In this document: positions 8,208 through 16,973 of the stretch, piece by piece
How the letters are laid out: the number at the start of each line of letters is the position of its first letter
How positions within the stretch are numbered: position 1 is the stretch's first letter
NCBI GenBank assembly: GCA_963664625.1
Contig: OY761541.1
Span: 3,348,001 to 3,412,000, forward strand
Length of the DNA: 64,000 nucleotides
Direction: 5' to 3'
Source: CBDCFV01 sp963664625
GTDB lineage: Bacteria; Chloroflexota; Dehalococcoidia; Lucifugimonadales; UBA3495
Notes under the pieces: model-generated
The model's database searches: none
What the model was told of the DNA's origin: nothing
What the model saw: the letters and a program-made list of their open reading frames with translations, nothing else
Position numbers and translations under genes: made by a program

Positions 8208-8822
8208 CTACAGTTCCTGGCGTCCTTGAAACGCCCTGCTGAGAGTAAGTTCGTCGGTGTATTCTAGGGAACCTCCCACCGGCAGGCCCCGGGCCAAGTG
8301 AGTGATCCTGACGTCCTGCCCGGCCAAGCCGCGGCGGATGTACATGGCGGTGGCCTCCCCTTCCAGCGTGGGGTTGGTGGCGATGACCACCTCCTTCACT
8401 GGCCCCCCGGAGACGCGGTTGAACAGTTCCTTGAGCTTGAGCTGGTCCGGCCCGATGCCGTTGAGAGGGGAGATGGCTCCGTGCAAAACGTGGTACAGGC
8501 CTTGGTAACAGTGGGTGCGCTCCAAGGCTACCACGTCCAGCGGGTCCTCCACCACGCACATCTGTTCCCGATTGCGCTGAGGGCCGGTGCAGATGGCGCA
8601 CGGGGAGGTGTCGGTCAGGTTCTGGCAATGTTCGCAGAAGAGGACGTTGCGTTTGACCGAGTTAATTGCGTCGGCGAGGGCGAAAGCCTCCTCATCCGAT
8701 AGCCGTATGAGGTAGTAGGCCAAGCGTTGCGCGCTCTTGGGCCCGATGCCGGGAAGTTTGTGCAACTCCCGGATCAACCTTGACAGGGAAGGAGAGGCTG
8801 CCGGGATCGGGTCGGTGCTCAT
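8208..8822 (-). CDS. recR: Recombination protein RecR
   Basis: The product has 204 residues, full family length. An N-terminal helix-hairpin-helix (LIRELHKLPGIGPKSAQRLA) is followed by a Cys4 zinc finger (CEHCQNLTDTSPCAIC), a TOPRIM domain (CVVEDPLDVVALE ... VVIATNPTLEGEATA) and a C-terminal Walker B-like tail (THLARGLPVGGSLEYTDELT). RecR forms a ring clamp and works with RecO in gap repair. It sits in a conserved dnaX-ybaB-recR gene order. Confidence 0.97.
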   Translation of the reverse strand: MSTDPIPAASPSLSRLIRELHKLPGIGPKSAQRLAYYLIRLSDEEAFALADAINSVKRNVLFCEHCQNLTDTSPCAICTGPQRNREQMCVVEDPLDVVALERTHCYQGLYHVLHGAISPLNGIGPDQLKLKELFNRVSGGPVKEVVIATNPTLEGEATAMYIRRGLAGQDVRITHLARGLPVGGSLEYTDELTLSRAFQGRQEL

Positions 8823-8837
8823 TATGCCATCCGGCGG

Positions 8838-8862
8838 GGTCCCCGCCTGCGCGGGGACGACG
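8838..8862. repeat. REP-like palindrome variant
   Basis: ggtccccgcctgcgcggggacgacg, a compensatory variant of the attcccgcctgcgcgggaatgacg repeat, lies in the gap between recR and ybaB. A degenerate half copy follows at about 8905-8925. Confidence 0.7.
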
Positions 8863-8969
8863 AAAATATTTCAACGTAATAGCGTAATGACGTTTATCAG
8901 GCATGGGTCCCGGCCTATGCGGGAACAACGATTAGGTTGCGGGGTTGGTGAGTACGCGCCTGTTATACG

Positions 8970-9269
8970 TTATCTGAGGCCGGGAATGTTCAATCCGCCG
9001 GTGATAGCGCCCATTTTCTGGGCGGTCAGTTCCTGGACTTTGTTGAAAGCATCGTTGACCGCAGCCGCCACCAAGTCTTGGAGAAGGTCAACGTCCTCGG
9101 CGGCTTCCGGGTCTATGGTGACCGACTCGACGGTCTGCTTGCCGGACATGACCACCTTGATGACGCCGCCGCCGGCGGTGCCTTCGACGGTGAGGGTCTC
9201 CAGCTCCTCCTGCACCTTCTGTATCTGTGCTTGCAGGCGTTGGGCCTGCCGCATCATGTTACGGTTCAT
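8970..9269 (-). CDS. ybaB: YbaB/EbfC family nucleoid-associated protein
   Basis: The product has 99 residues, with GGAGGT 7 bases before the ATG. A coiled N-terminal helix (MRQAQRLQAQIQKVQEEL) precedes the conserved VEGTAGGGVIKVVMSG and the C-terminal helix ending in GGLNIPGL. Family members form tweezers-like dimers that bind DNA. The gene overlaps the dnaX stop by 4 bp, the usual arrangement. Confidence 0.95.
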   Translation of the reverse strand: MNRNMMRQAQRLQAQIQKVQEELETLTVEGTAGGGVIKVVMSGKQTVESVTIDPEAAEDVDLLQDLVAAAVNDAFNKVQELTAQKMGAITGGLNIPGLR

Positions 9270-10960
9270 TCCGGGACCTCCTCAATGATTCTGGCTCCCA
9301 TGCCAAGGGCAACCCTGACCAGCGGGCTGTTCTGGGCTGGGCTTGCGCCTGCGCCGCCGTCTCGTTTTTCGTCCAAAAGGGTCAGCTTCAATTCATAAGC
9401 GCCGCCGAGGTTCTGGGTTACGGCATCCTGCACCTGGCGTTTCCCTTCCGGATATTCCATCTCCTCCTGCATCCGCTCCATGTGGGCCCGATGAGCAAAG
9501 GCCAGCACCAGGGTGTCGCCCTCCACCACGACGGAGTCGGCCCGGCAATCGCGCAGCAGTGCCCCAAGGTTATACTTTCGCCCTTTATGGCGCCCCAACG
9601 CCTTCACTGTGGCCATCCAACGGCCGGCCAAGCCATTGTCATCAACGGTAGGAGGGCGGCCGGCAGAAGGCGCGGGCCCGGAGGCGGCCCGTGACGGTTG
9701 AGGCCGGCTTTGAGGGACAGCCGCTTGGGAGGAAGGCGGCGCTTGGGCTTGAGGCGCACGGACGGCGGGCCGCTGTTGCACCGGGGGACGGTCGGCGACG
9801 GCCCCGGAACGCGCCGGAGGCGCTTCTATTTGATGGTGCGGGCGGGCTGGTTCACCGGCGCCGTTGAGCGATGGGTCATCGTAGCCGCAGATTTCCACCG
9901 CCGCCACTTCCAACGGCAAGGTGGAGGGAGCGTCGTGACGCATGTTCACGTCTCCCCACAGTTTCAATGCTCTGACAATACGCCCGCCCTGCACTTGCGC
10001 GGTCAACTCCCGGATGCGAGACAAGGTCTGCTCTGCCAAGTCCAATGCTCCGGCGGAATCTCCCTGGCGCCACTGCACCAGCATGGCGGCCCGCAGCAAC
10101 TCCAGGGTCTGCCGGTGAAGCTGCCGGGGGTCCACGCCGTCCCAAGCAGCTTGGTTGATGGCGCCCAAGGCGTCGGCGGTGTTGCCGGTGAGCAGGTACG
10201 AGACCAACTCCAACTCGCGTTCACCGTGGCCCAACCCCAGCAGTTCCTCGACCTGCCGGACGTTGATGCCGTCGGCGTAGGATACGGCGAGTTGCTCCAA
10301 GAGGTTTTCCGCATCCCGCAGGCTGCCGCTGGCATAGCGGGCCACAAGGCGAAGGGCATCGGGGTCAACGGCCACTCCCTCCGTCCGGGTGATTTCCTCC
10401 AGACGAGTGTTAATCAGGTCTGAAGAAATGCGGCGGAAGTCGAACCGCTGGCAACGGGAGATGATCGTCGGGAGAATTTTGTGAGCCTCGGTGGTGCAAA
10501 GGACGAAAATGACGTGTCCGGGCGGCTCTTCCAAGGTCTTGAGGAAGGCGTTGGAGGCCGCATCGGTGAGCATGTGGGCTTCGTCGATGATGTAGACCTT
10601 GCGCCGGCCCTGGACTGGGGAAAAGTTCACCTTTTCCCTTATATCCCGAATCTCGTCGATGCCGCGGTTGCTGGCGGCGTCGAGTTCGATGATGTCCATG
10701 AACCGCCCTTCGTTAATCGACTGGCAGATGGCGCAGACATTGCAGGCGTCGCCGTCCTGAAGGTCGAGGCAGTTGACCACCTTGGCCAGGATGCGGGCGG
10801 TGGTGGTCTTGCCGCTGCCGCGGGGGCCACAGAACAGGTAGGAGTGAGAGATGCGCCCCAGCTTGGCTGACTGGCGCAAGGTGGTGGCGACATGCTCCTG
10901 GCCAACTAACTGGTCGAAGCAGGAAGGACGCCATTTCTGGTAGTAGACTTGGGTCGTCAT
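9266..10960 (-). CDS. dnaX: DNA polymerase III subunits gamma/tau
   Basis: The product has 564 residues. Residues 1-220 form the AAA+ domain with Walker A (GPRGSGKTT), a four-Cys zinc module (C64LDLQDGDAC..C..C region), Walker B DEAH and the SRC arginine-finger motif (ISRCQRFDFR). The clamp-loader collar domain follows, then a Pro/Ala/Gln-rich linker (about 385-440) and a C-terminal domain like the tau or family III region. It loads the beta clamp and couples replisome polymerases. Its ATG overlaps the ybeY stop (ATGA). No slippery A-run for gamma production was noticed. Confidence 0.95.
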   Translation of the reverse strand: MTTQVYYQKWRPSCFDQLVGQEHVATTLRQSAKLGRISHSYLFCGPRGSGKTTTARILAKVVNCLDLQDGDACNVCAICQSINEGRFMDIIELDAASNRGIDEIRDIREKVNFSPVQGRRKVYIIDEAHMLTDAASNAFLKTLEEPPGHVIFVLCTTEAHKILPTIISRCQRFDFRRISSDLINTRLEEITRTEGVAVDPDALRLVARYASGSLRDAENLLEQLAVSYADGINVRQVEELLGLGHGERELELVSYLLTGNTADALGAINQAAWDGVDPRQLHRQTLELLRAAMLVQWRQGDSAGALDLAEQTLSRIRELTAQVQGGRIVRALKLWGDVNMRHDAPSTLPLEVAAVEICGYDDPSLNGAGEPARPHHQIEAPPARSGAVADRPPVQQRPAVRAPQAQAPPSSQAAVPQSRPQPSRAASGPAPSAGRPPTVDDNGLAGRWMATVKALGRHKGRKYNLGALLRDCRADSVVVEGDTLVLAFAHRAHMERMQEEMEYPEGKRQVQDAVTQNLGGAYELKLTLLDEKRDGGAGASPAQNSPLVRVALGMGARIIEEVPE

Positions 10961-11538
10961 CCGCCCCGGCCCTTACCAACCCCGACAGACGGCGTGAAAT
11001 GAGCTACCGAGGCCAATGCGGCCCGTTCCTTGCTTTGCATCCGTTCCAGGTCTTTGGTCTCCAAGTGGTCGTACCCTACCAAGTGGAGCACTCCGTGGAC
11101 TATGAGGAGGGCCAACTCGCGCTCCAGCGGAATGTTCCGCTCATCGGCCTGCCGCTGCGTCTGAGGCAAGGATATTATCACTTCCCCAAGGGGCGGCGGC
11201 TCTTCCAACGGCAGAACAAAGCCCGGCATTGCCGCGTCATCGGGATCCTGCAAAAGAAATCCGTCTTCTTCGTTCTCTCCGCCCCAATGCCCGGAGTGTT
11301 TCGCAGAAAAGGAGAGCACGTCGGTCACTTCATCCAACCCGCGGAACCGTCGATTCAAGTCCTGCACGGTCTCGTCCCCGGTAATCACCAAGCCGACCTG
11401 GGTGCGGCCGCCCTCGGGGAGGGCCTCGCCGAGACCGGCCGCCATCACTATCCGCAGCCATTCTTCGGACAACCTAGCCCGGAACGGCTCATCAATCGAA
11501 ACGTCTATTTCCCCGATCAGTTGCGGGCGATGCGTCAT
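10957..11538 (-). CDS. ybeY: Endoribonuclease YbeY (rRNA maturation factor)
   Basis: The product has 193 residues, slightly longer than usual because of an acidic insert (GENEEDGFLLQDPDD, about residues 88-102). The metal-binding motif HGVLHLVGYDH is present with all three His, and the family motif DEVTDVLSFS precedes the insert. YbeY processes rRNA 3' ends and takes part in ribosome quality control. It is translationally coupled to dnaX. Confidence 0.94.
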   Translation of the reverse strand: MTHRPQLIGEIDVSIDEPFRARLSEEWLRIVMAAGLGEALPEGGRTQVGLVITGDETVQDLNRRFRGLDEVTDVLSFSAKHSGHWGGENEEDGFLLQDPDDAAMPGFVLPLEEPPPLGEVIISLPQTQRQADERNIPLERELALLIVHGVLHLVGYDHLETKDLERMQSKERAALASVAHFTPSVGVGKGRGG

Positions 11539-11688
11539 CCAACGACCTTAGGGCACTAACCTTTGGGGAGATTGCCGCGGTTGCGGCGCACTACCGGGAC
11601 CCAGCCCGACTTTGCGTGGGCCAATGATAGCATTGGGCGGGTAGGGCTTCAATAATCAGAGTGACGCAGGGCGGGAATTTTTGCTCGT

Positions 11689-12069
11689 CTAAACTCCGGC
11701 CAGTTGCTCGGCATCGTCAATGTAAATGCTGGTTTCCTTGATTCGGCGTTCGGTCACAACCGGCCGGCAGAAACCATTGTAAAAGCATTGACCGTGAAGC
11801 TGATGAATTCGGCTGTAGTACCGGCCTACCAACGTCTTGACCGCCTCATCTTCCCTCACCAGATCGTCCAAGGACGCGGTAGTGATCGTCGTCGTGGCTG
11901 GCATCTCTCCGGTTCGGGCCAAAATCAATGCGTCGGTTGCCTTCTTGGTGGCGCACCAAGCCTTTTCCGCGGCGTCCCGGATATCGCCTGCCTCTAAACG
12001 TTCGAGAGCTTGGCGGTGGACTTCCCGGGCGTCGGTGAATAACTCCACTACCGTCAGCGCAGTCGTCAT
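11689..12069 (-). CDS. HEPN-like (PaREP1/DUF86-type) protein, paralogue 1
   Basis: The product has 126 residues with GGAGG before the ATG. It is all-helical by composition. Conserved with two paralogues in this window are EAGDIRDAAEKAWCATKKATDALILARTG and RYYSRIHQLHGQCFY. The second contains R87-x4-H92, which matches the R-x4-6-H active-site motif of HEPN ribonucleases, and the AAEKAW helix resembles PaREP1 proteins. No nucleotidyltransferase (MNT) partner is adjacent. It follows the arylsulfotransferase-like gene by 12 bp on the same strand. The function is unknown: it may be an RNase toxin or a binding-only HEPN domain. Confidence 0.6.
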   Translation of the reverse strand: MTTALTVVELFTDAREVHRQALERLEAGDIRDAAEKAWCATKKATDALILARTGEMPATTTITTASLDDLVREDEAVKTLVGRYYSRIHQLHGQCFYNGFCRPVVTERRIKETSIYIDDAEQLAGV

Positions 12070-12081
12070 GGGCGGTTCCTC

Positions 12082-13170
12082 CTATCTTCCCCCATACAGG
12101 CGGTTGAGGTTGGCGTAGCGGTCCGGGTCCAGGGTCTTGCCTTGGAGGGCGGGATGGTCGGGGACGTAGCGGTGGGAGCGGAAAACGCCGTTGGCCATGC
12201 CGAACTGGGACGGGACAACGAAGGGGCTGATATATTCCCAGACTATCTCGTTACCGGGGGTTACCTCGAACAACCGGCCCGCAAGGCCTTCGGTTATCAG
12301 GGTGTTGCCGTTGGGGAGTCGCTGGGCCCCGCCGGTGAAGTGGGTGAAGAAGGAGACCAGCGGCAGGCCGCGGTACTGCCACACGATTTCACTGGTGGCC
12401 GGGTCCACCTCGACGACGCGGGAGTGGCTGAGTCCCCGCCGGTGGGAACCGTTGTCCAGCAGGAGGACGTGGCCGTTGTCCAAGTAGGTGGGGTGATGTT
12501 GATGGGAGATGTTGCCTGGTCCCCACTTCCAAGTCATCTCCCCCGTAGCCCGGTCCACCAAGGCCACGGTGTCGAGGATGCGGAAGCTGATAAGGAAGGT
12601 GCTGCCGTCGGGCGACGAGGTGAGGTCGTTTGCGCCGCCCCAAGCGTCACGGCTCTCCAAGGGGCAGATTGCGTCCGTTTCGGGGTCCAAGTGGTCGGCG
12701 GAGCGCCAGATGTTCACCTCGGTGCCGTCGGGCGTGACCTCCACAACCTGGTCGCTGAACATCTGCTCCGGGTCGTTGGCAGTGGTAAAGCCACCCTGGA
12801 CTCTGCCGGTGAGTTCGGCAGATATCCGGTCGCGCTGCAACAGGAAAAGGTTGTTGCCGTTGGGTAGCCGGTTGTGCCGCCGCAGGCTGGGGTTGTGGTA
12901 CTCCCAGACCAACCGGCTGTCCCAGTCCAGTTCCCTTATGTGGTCGGCTCCGGGAGGGTTGGATCCCGAGTCCCGGAAAAGCAGGTTGCCGTTGTCGAGC
13001 AGGTAGCCATAGGCGATGCCGCCGGGGTAGTGCCAGCGATGGACGAAGTTGCCTTCCATGTCTATCAGGTAGGCGTCTTCTCCCACGTTTGGCGAGAAGA
13101 GGGTATACCCACGGTACGCGCCGGCGGCGTGGTAACGAACCAAGCCGGTGGGACGATAGGACGTAGTCAT
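12082..13170 (-). CDS. Arylsulfotransferase (ASST)-like beta-propeller protein
   Basis: The product has 362 residues with GAGGAGGT before the ATG and no signal peptide, so it is probably cytoplasmic. Repeated blades show DMEGNFVHRWHYPG, NGNLLFRDSG, TGEMTWKWGPGNISHQHHP and NGNTLITEG, the pattern of ASST-family propellers. The HQHHP block contains candidate catalytic histidines, while bona fide ASST enzymes are periplasmic. Sulfotransfer is therefore only a family-level suggestion. Neighbours are a cupin, nitronate monooxygenase and HEPN-like genes, all in one direction. Confidence 0.75.
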   Translation of the reverse strand: MTTSYRPTGLVRYHAAGAYRGYTLFSPNVGEDAYLIDMEGNFVHRWHYPGGIAYGYLLDNGNLLFRDSGSNPPGADHIRELDWDSRLVWEYHNPSLRRHNRLPNGNNLFLLQRDRISAELTGRVQGGFTTANDPEQMFSDQVVEVTPDGTEVNIWRSADHLDPETDAICPLESRDAWGGANDLTSSPDGSTFLISFRILDTVALVDRATGEMTWKWGPGNISHQHHPTYLDNGHVLLLDNGSHRRGLSHSRVVEVDPATSEIVWQYRGLPLVSFFTHFTGGAQRLPNGNTLITEGLAGRLFEVTPGNEIVWEYISPFVVPSQFGMANGVFRSHRYVPDHPALQGKTLDPDRYANLNRLYGGR

Positions 13171-13191
13171 CTGGCGTACCTCCTCGGCAAA

Positions 13192-13578
13192 TTAGTCTTT
13201 GACTGAAGCGGGGCGCGCGCCCTCCAGGTAGTGGGTGTGTTCTTCGGAATAAGGGTCCAACGCGGGGAAGAAGACCATAATCTCGGCAGTCCGGTCGCCT
13301 ACCACTTGGAAACCGTGCTCGGCTCCCGGCGGAATGGCCACGGTGTGGTTCTTTCCAACGGTGCGGGTCTCGCCGTCAATGCGCACCTCGAGAGTGCCTT
13401 CCATGATGACGATGAGTTCATCTATGGTGTGGGTATGCAGGGGCGCGCCGGCGCCGGGTTCGCCGGTGCTGATGTTGAGGGTGCTGGTGAGGCCCTGCTC
13501 CTCGCCGACTATGTCCCACTTGCGGTAGCCGGGCCTCCAAGGGACTTCAGGGGCCTCGTTGTGATTGATGATGGGCAT
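13192..13578 (-). CDS. Cupin domain protein
   Basis: The product has 128 residues and a single beta-barrel. Motif 1 is visible as GAPLHTHTIDELIVIMEGTL (His-x-His ... Glu metal ligands) and motif 2 around PPGAEHGFQVVGD (His). It would bind a divalent metal and act as a small dioxygenase, isomerase or sensor. It sits between the HEPN-like paralogue 2 and the ASST-like gene with gaps of 16-21 bp, probably in one transcript. Confidence 0.85.
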   Translation of the reverse strand: MPIINHNEAPEVPWRPGYRKWDIVGEEQGLTSTLNISTGEPGAGAPLHTHTIDELIVIMEGTLEVRIDGETRTVGKNHTVAIPPGAEHGFQVVGDRTAEIMVFFPALDPYSEEHTHYLEGARPASVKD

Positions 13579-13594
13579 AACTTACTCCACAGGT

Positions 13595-13978
13595 TTAGTT
13601 TTCCGACAAGAACCTCGCGTCTTCGATGTACTGGTCCGTCTCACGAATGCGCCGCTCCGTGGTTTCAATCGGATCGCACAGGCCAAGATAGAAGCACTCG
13701 CCGTGGAGACTCCCCATGCGAGTGTAGTAACGTCGTATCAGGCTATCGACACGCCCATCGTGCAGCACCAACTCATTCAATCCCCTGGTTGTCATCGGCG
13801 TCTTTTCCGGCTCCACGCCCGTTCGTGCCAGAATCAGGGCGTCAGTCGCCCGCTTAGCGGCGCACCAAGCCTTCTCTGCCGCGTCCCTTATGTCTCCGGC
13901 TTCAAGCCTTTCCAAGGCGCTACGGTGCAGTTGATTAGCGTCCTCGAATATGGTTTCTCCTGCGTTGGTCATGGTCAT
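13595..13978 (-). CDS. HEPN-like (PaREP1/DUF86-type) protein, paralogue 2
   Basis: The product has 127 residues. The block EAGDIRDAAEKAWCAAKRATDALILARTG is nearly identical to paralogue 1. R-x4-H is conserved in RYYTRMGSLHGECFY. The ATG overlaps the stop of the nitronate monooxygenase gene (ATGA), so translation is coupled to a metabolic enzyme. No antitoxin-like partner is adjacent. It may be a HEPN RNase or a ligand-binding accessory. The role is unknown. Confidence 0.6.
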   Translation of the reverse strand: MTMTNAGETIFEDANQLHRSALERLEAGDIRDAAEKAWCAAKRATDALILARTGVEPEKTPMTTRGLNELVLHDGRVDSLIRRYYTRMGSLHGECFYLGLCDPIETTERRIRETDQYIEDARFLSEN

Positions 13979-14961
13979 ATTGTAATATCCTTTAGGATGG
14001 CCTCCGCTTCTTCACAAATGCTCTCCACCACCGTTGCGGCGGGACGGATGGCGTTTACGCGGCCCACTCCCTGACCCATGTAGACCGAGGACACTTCCGT
14101 GTCATGGCGGGCGCGGGCGGCAGCCACATCGGACGCCAACTCCTCCCGGTGGGCCAGTATTGCGGCGTCATTGCCGTCCCATTCCCTGACCAATCGGTTC
14201 CGGTACACCCGCCCGGCAATACCTTCGGGCCAGGGCCTGGTGCCCAACAGGTCGTACAAGCGGGTGAATACCGTATTGTCGCCGTCGCACTGGAGAATCG
14301 TTTCCTTGAACGCCTGCGGGACCTCGATAGCTTCCGGAGTGGCCAAGAGAGCCGTGCCAAGGGATGCTCCCTGCGCGCCGGAGGCCAGCACGCCAGCCAA
14401 CGCACGGCCGGAAGTGATGCCCCCGGCAGCCAGGACCGGCAAATGGGGGAACCGTTCCACCAGTGCAACCAGCAGAGGAAGCAGGTTCATCTGTCCGGTG
14501 TGGCCGCCGGCCTCGTTGCCTTGGGCCAACAGCATATCGGCCCCGGCATCGACGCTGCGCGACGCCAATTCCATGGATTGGACCTGACAGACGGTGATTG
14601 CTCCCGCATCCTTGGCCATTCGCAGCCAAGGGTCAGGGTCAGCGAAGGAAAATACGACGACCGGCACACGTTCTTCCAAGACGATTTCAAAGTTGGTCGG
14701 ATCGTGCTCAATCAGGTGGGTTATGAAGCCAACGCCGAAGGGTCGCTCCGTCCGGTTGCGGACGAAGGCTATCTGTTCCCGCATCCACTCAGGGCCGAGA
14801 TCGTTGGTGCCGCCGAAGGTGCCCAAGCCGCCGACCAGCGACACGGCGGCAGCCAGTTGGCCGCCGCTGTGATTGCTCATGGGCGCGGACATTACCGGGA
14901 AAGACAGGTCAAGCATGTTGGTAAAGCGGGTGTTAATCAAAACCTCTAAACAACCTCCCAT
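13975..14961 (-). CDS. Nitronate monooxygenase / 2-nitropropane dioxygenase family FMN protein
   Basis: The product has about 328 residues and a TIM-barrel flavoprotein. FMN-binding features are present: PVMSAPMSN near the N-terminus, the glycine-rich QGNEAGGHTG with the conserved His, and AAGGITSGRALAGVLASGAQGASLGTALLAT. It would oxidise nitronates or a related substrate using FMN and O2. Some family members are enoyl reductase-like. The start is uncertain: the ATG at 14961 overlaps the previous gene, whereas a TTG at 14940 (giving LINTRFTNML) matches family N-termini better. It is coupled to HEPN-like paralogue 2 downstream. Confidence 0.85.
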   Translation of the reverse strand: MGGCLEVLINTRFTNMLDLSFPVMSAPMSNHSGGQLAAAVSLVGGLGTFGGTNDLGPEWMREQIAFVRNRTERPFGVGFITHLIEHDPTNFEIVLEERVPVVVFSFADPDPWLRMAKDAGAITVCQVQSMELASRSVDAGADMLLAQGNEAGGHTGQMNLLPLLVALVERFPHLPVLAAGGITSGRALAGVLASGAQGASLGTALLATPEAIEVPQAFKETILQCDGDNTVFTRLYDLLGTRPWPEGIAGRVYRNRLVREWDGNDAAILAHREELASDVAAARARHDTEVSSVYMGQGVGRVNAIRPAATVVESICEEAEAILKDITI

Positions 14962-15329
14962 CAACTCCCGACAGCGGAAGTTTTCCGGCCTTTTTTCTCA
15001 TTCAATTGAGAGTCGTTTCGCTGAAGGGAATCCAAGGCCATTTGAAGGGCCTCCTGATCGGTCAGGGAATAGCCTGGTCCCAGTTTATCCATTACAAATT
15101 GAAATAAGTCGTTGACAGTAGGGGAAGCTCCAAGAGTTTGTGATGACAAGCTTCTGCCTGCCCGCAAATGCAGTGCCATGTACCCGTCAATCGTAGAATC
15201 CTTAGTCATCAGAAACGAACATGTGTCCATTTCGGCTATGAAACCATGAAGCCCTGCATGGTGCCACTGGACCTTGCCAATTTCGGTCTGCTTGAGTAGT
15301 TCTGACACCACATCCTCTAACGTTGCCAT
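14961..15329 (-). CDS. Conserved-looking hypothetical protein, coupled to small membrane protein
   Basis: The product has 122 residues with AGGGGG before the ATG, which overlaps the stop of the preceding gene (TAATG). It is soluble, of mixed alpha/beta composition, with a polar C-terminal tail (NDSQLNEKKGRK). No family was recognised. Its position between a one-pass membrane protein and nitronate monooxygenase suggests co-translation with both. Confidence 0.6.
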   Translation of the reverse strand: MATLEDVVSELLKQTEIGKVQWHHAGLHGFIAEMDTCSFLMTKDSTIDGYMALHLRAGRSLSSQTLGASPTVNDLFQFVMDKLGPGYSLTDQEALQMALDSLQRNDSQLNEKKGRKTSAVGS

Positions 15330-15535
15330 TATTCCCCCTTAGAAATGCTCAATTCCCAAAGTTGTCCCTTAATGTCGCGGATGTCCGCCCGTATCTCGCC
15401 CTGCGTTTTTTCCAAGCTGTCCACGCGAGCCGATAACTTTACGAAGGCGGCGACCCCACCACTTACCAAGGTTAACACTGTGACCGCCAAGCCGATGATC
15501 GTCAAAATCGCCGCCAGTCCCAACCGACACCCCAT
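15329..15535 (-). CDS. Small membrane protein, one N-terminal TM helix plus coiled coil
   Basis: The product has 68 residues from the ATG at 15535, or 69 from the adjacent TTG. A hydrophobic segment (about 6-30, LAAILTIIGLAVTVLTLVSG) is followed by a heptad-like helix (SARVDSLEKTQGEIRADIRD). Short proteins of this design often tether or space other proteins at the membrane. It forms a coupled pair with the downstream 122-residue protein. A tail-anchored protein with a similar coiled coil occurs at 62145-62423 in reversed TM order. Confidence 0.6.
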   Translation of the reverse strand: MGCRLGLAAILTIIGLAVTVLTLVSGGVAAFVKLSARVDSLEKTQGEIRADIRDIKGQLWELSISKGE

Positions 15536-15701
15536 CAAAAAACGCCGCTCCCTGAGACTGACACCGGAGTGGCGTTTTACTTGCGAAATTCTTCTATAGC
15601 TACGCTACTCATCCCAACGGGGACGTTACGGTATCACTCCAAAACTTCACCCGCAACTTCTATAGTCAGCGATGGGGTTGAGGTCGAACAATTCATAATC
15701 C

Positions 15702-16973
15702 CTAAACCACGCCCAACCGTTTCAACGCCTCAATTTCGCCTGAGGACAGGCCCAGTTCGCCGCCCAGGACTTCTTCGTTGTGCTCCCCAATCAGGGGCGC
15801 GCGGCGGTAGATGCGCCAAGGGGAGCCGTTGAAGATAGCGGCGGGGCCGGGGTAGGTGAATTCACGCTCCAGTTCTGGGTGTTCAACGGGCGTGAAGAAG
15901 TTGCGGTCTTCCAAGTGAGGGTTGCCCACGATGTCGTCCATGGTGCGGATGGCGCCCCAAGGGAAGTCCCGTTCCTGCCCGCCCTCGTAGGCTTCTATCA
16001 GCGGCATGTTGGCGAAGAAATTCTGAAACACTTCCGAGAAATGCTGCCCGCCCTGCTCCAGCACCGCCGGGTCATGGTACTTCTCGTCGAGTAGGTCATC
16101 AGCCAGTCCGTGGGAGTCCATCCACTCGGCCAGAATCCTCAACCGGGCCGGGGTGAGGTTGGTGCCGGAGCGGGTGGTGTTGATCCAGCCGCCGTCCTGG
16201 GTGGCGAACTGGATGCCGGGAGACTGGTCGGGCGATGCGTGCCTTCCGGTGTGGCGGCGCACCACTTCCCCGGTGGAGAGGTATATGGCGATGGCGCCCT
16301 CGGTCGTGAGGCAGCAGGCCTCGTGGACGGACACGTCGATGTACTGGCCCTCTCCCGTGAGGTCCAAGTGGTAAAGGGCACCCATGATGGCCATGTAGGC
16401 GTAGTGGCTGGCGATGTGCCAAGCGTTGCCGCCTCCGGGCGCTATGGGCGGGGCGCCGGGCACGTCCTCTTCATCGTAGCCGGAGGAGGCCATTTGCCCG
16501 CCGGCGGCCAAGTGCACCAAGTCGGAGGTCTGATAGTCACGCCAGGGGCCGTCCTGACCAAAGGGGGTGACGGAGCACATGATAAGGCCGGGATTGTTGG
16601 CCGAAAGTTCCTCGTAGCCAAGTCCCAGTTCGGACATACGCCCCGGCGGAAGGCTTTCGAGGACCAATCCGGCGGTGGCGGCGAGCTTGCAAAAGACTTC
16701 CTGGCCTTCAGGTTTGGTTATGTCGAGGGTTATGCCCCGCTTGGAGGTGTTGTAATGCCAGAAATAGAGACTTCGCTCGGGGTGGGCCTCGTCGTCCAGG
16801 AATGGGCCGATGTTGCGAGTTTCCTGGCCGCCGGGCGGTTCTATCTTGATAACGTCGGCGCCCATATCGGCCATCAACTTGCCGCAGAACTGGGCGTGCT
16901 CGTTGGTCAACTCCAGCACCCTCAGCCCGGCCAAGGGACCGGGCAAGCTGTCTCCGTACCCGGCTGACGTCAT
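15702..16973 (-). CDS. CaiB/BaiF (family III) CoA-transferase
   Basis: The product has 423 residues from the ATG at 16973. A longer in-frame extension overlaps the upstream gene and is low-complexity, so it is rejected. Family features are LAGLRVLELTNEHAQFCGKLMADMGADVIKIEPPGG at the N-terminus, NTSKRGITLDI and the catalytic Asp region near GQYIDVSVHEA. It transfers CoA between carboxylic acids through an aspartyl-CoA thioester. Its start overlaps the stop of a second CoA-transferase (ATGA), so the pair may act as a heteromer or on successive substrates. Confidence 0.9.
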   Translation of the reverse strand: MTSAGYGDSLPGPLAGLRVLELTNEHAQFCGKLMADMGADVIKIEPPGGQETRNIGPFLDDEAHPERSLYFWHYNTSKRGITLDITKPEGQEVFCKLAATAGLVLESLPPGRMSELGLGYEELSANNPGLIMCSVTPFGQDGPWRDYQTSDLVHLAAGGQMASSGYDEEDVPGAPPIAPGGGNAWHIASHYAYMAIMGALYHLDLTGEGQYIDVSVHEACCLTTEGAIAIYLSTGEVVRRHTGRHASPDQSPGIQFATQDGGWINTTRSGTNLTPARLRILAEWMDSHGLADDLLDEKYHDPAVLEQGGQHFSEVFQNFFANMPLIEAYEGGQERDFPWGAIRTMDDIVGNPHLEDRNFFTPVEHPELEREFTYPGPAAIFNGSPWRIYRRAPLIGEHNEEVLGGELGLSSGEIEALKRLGVV

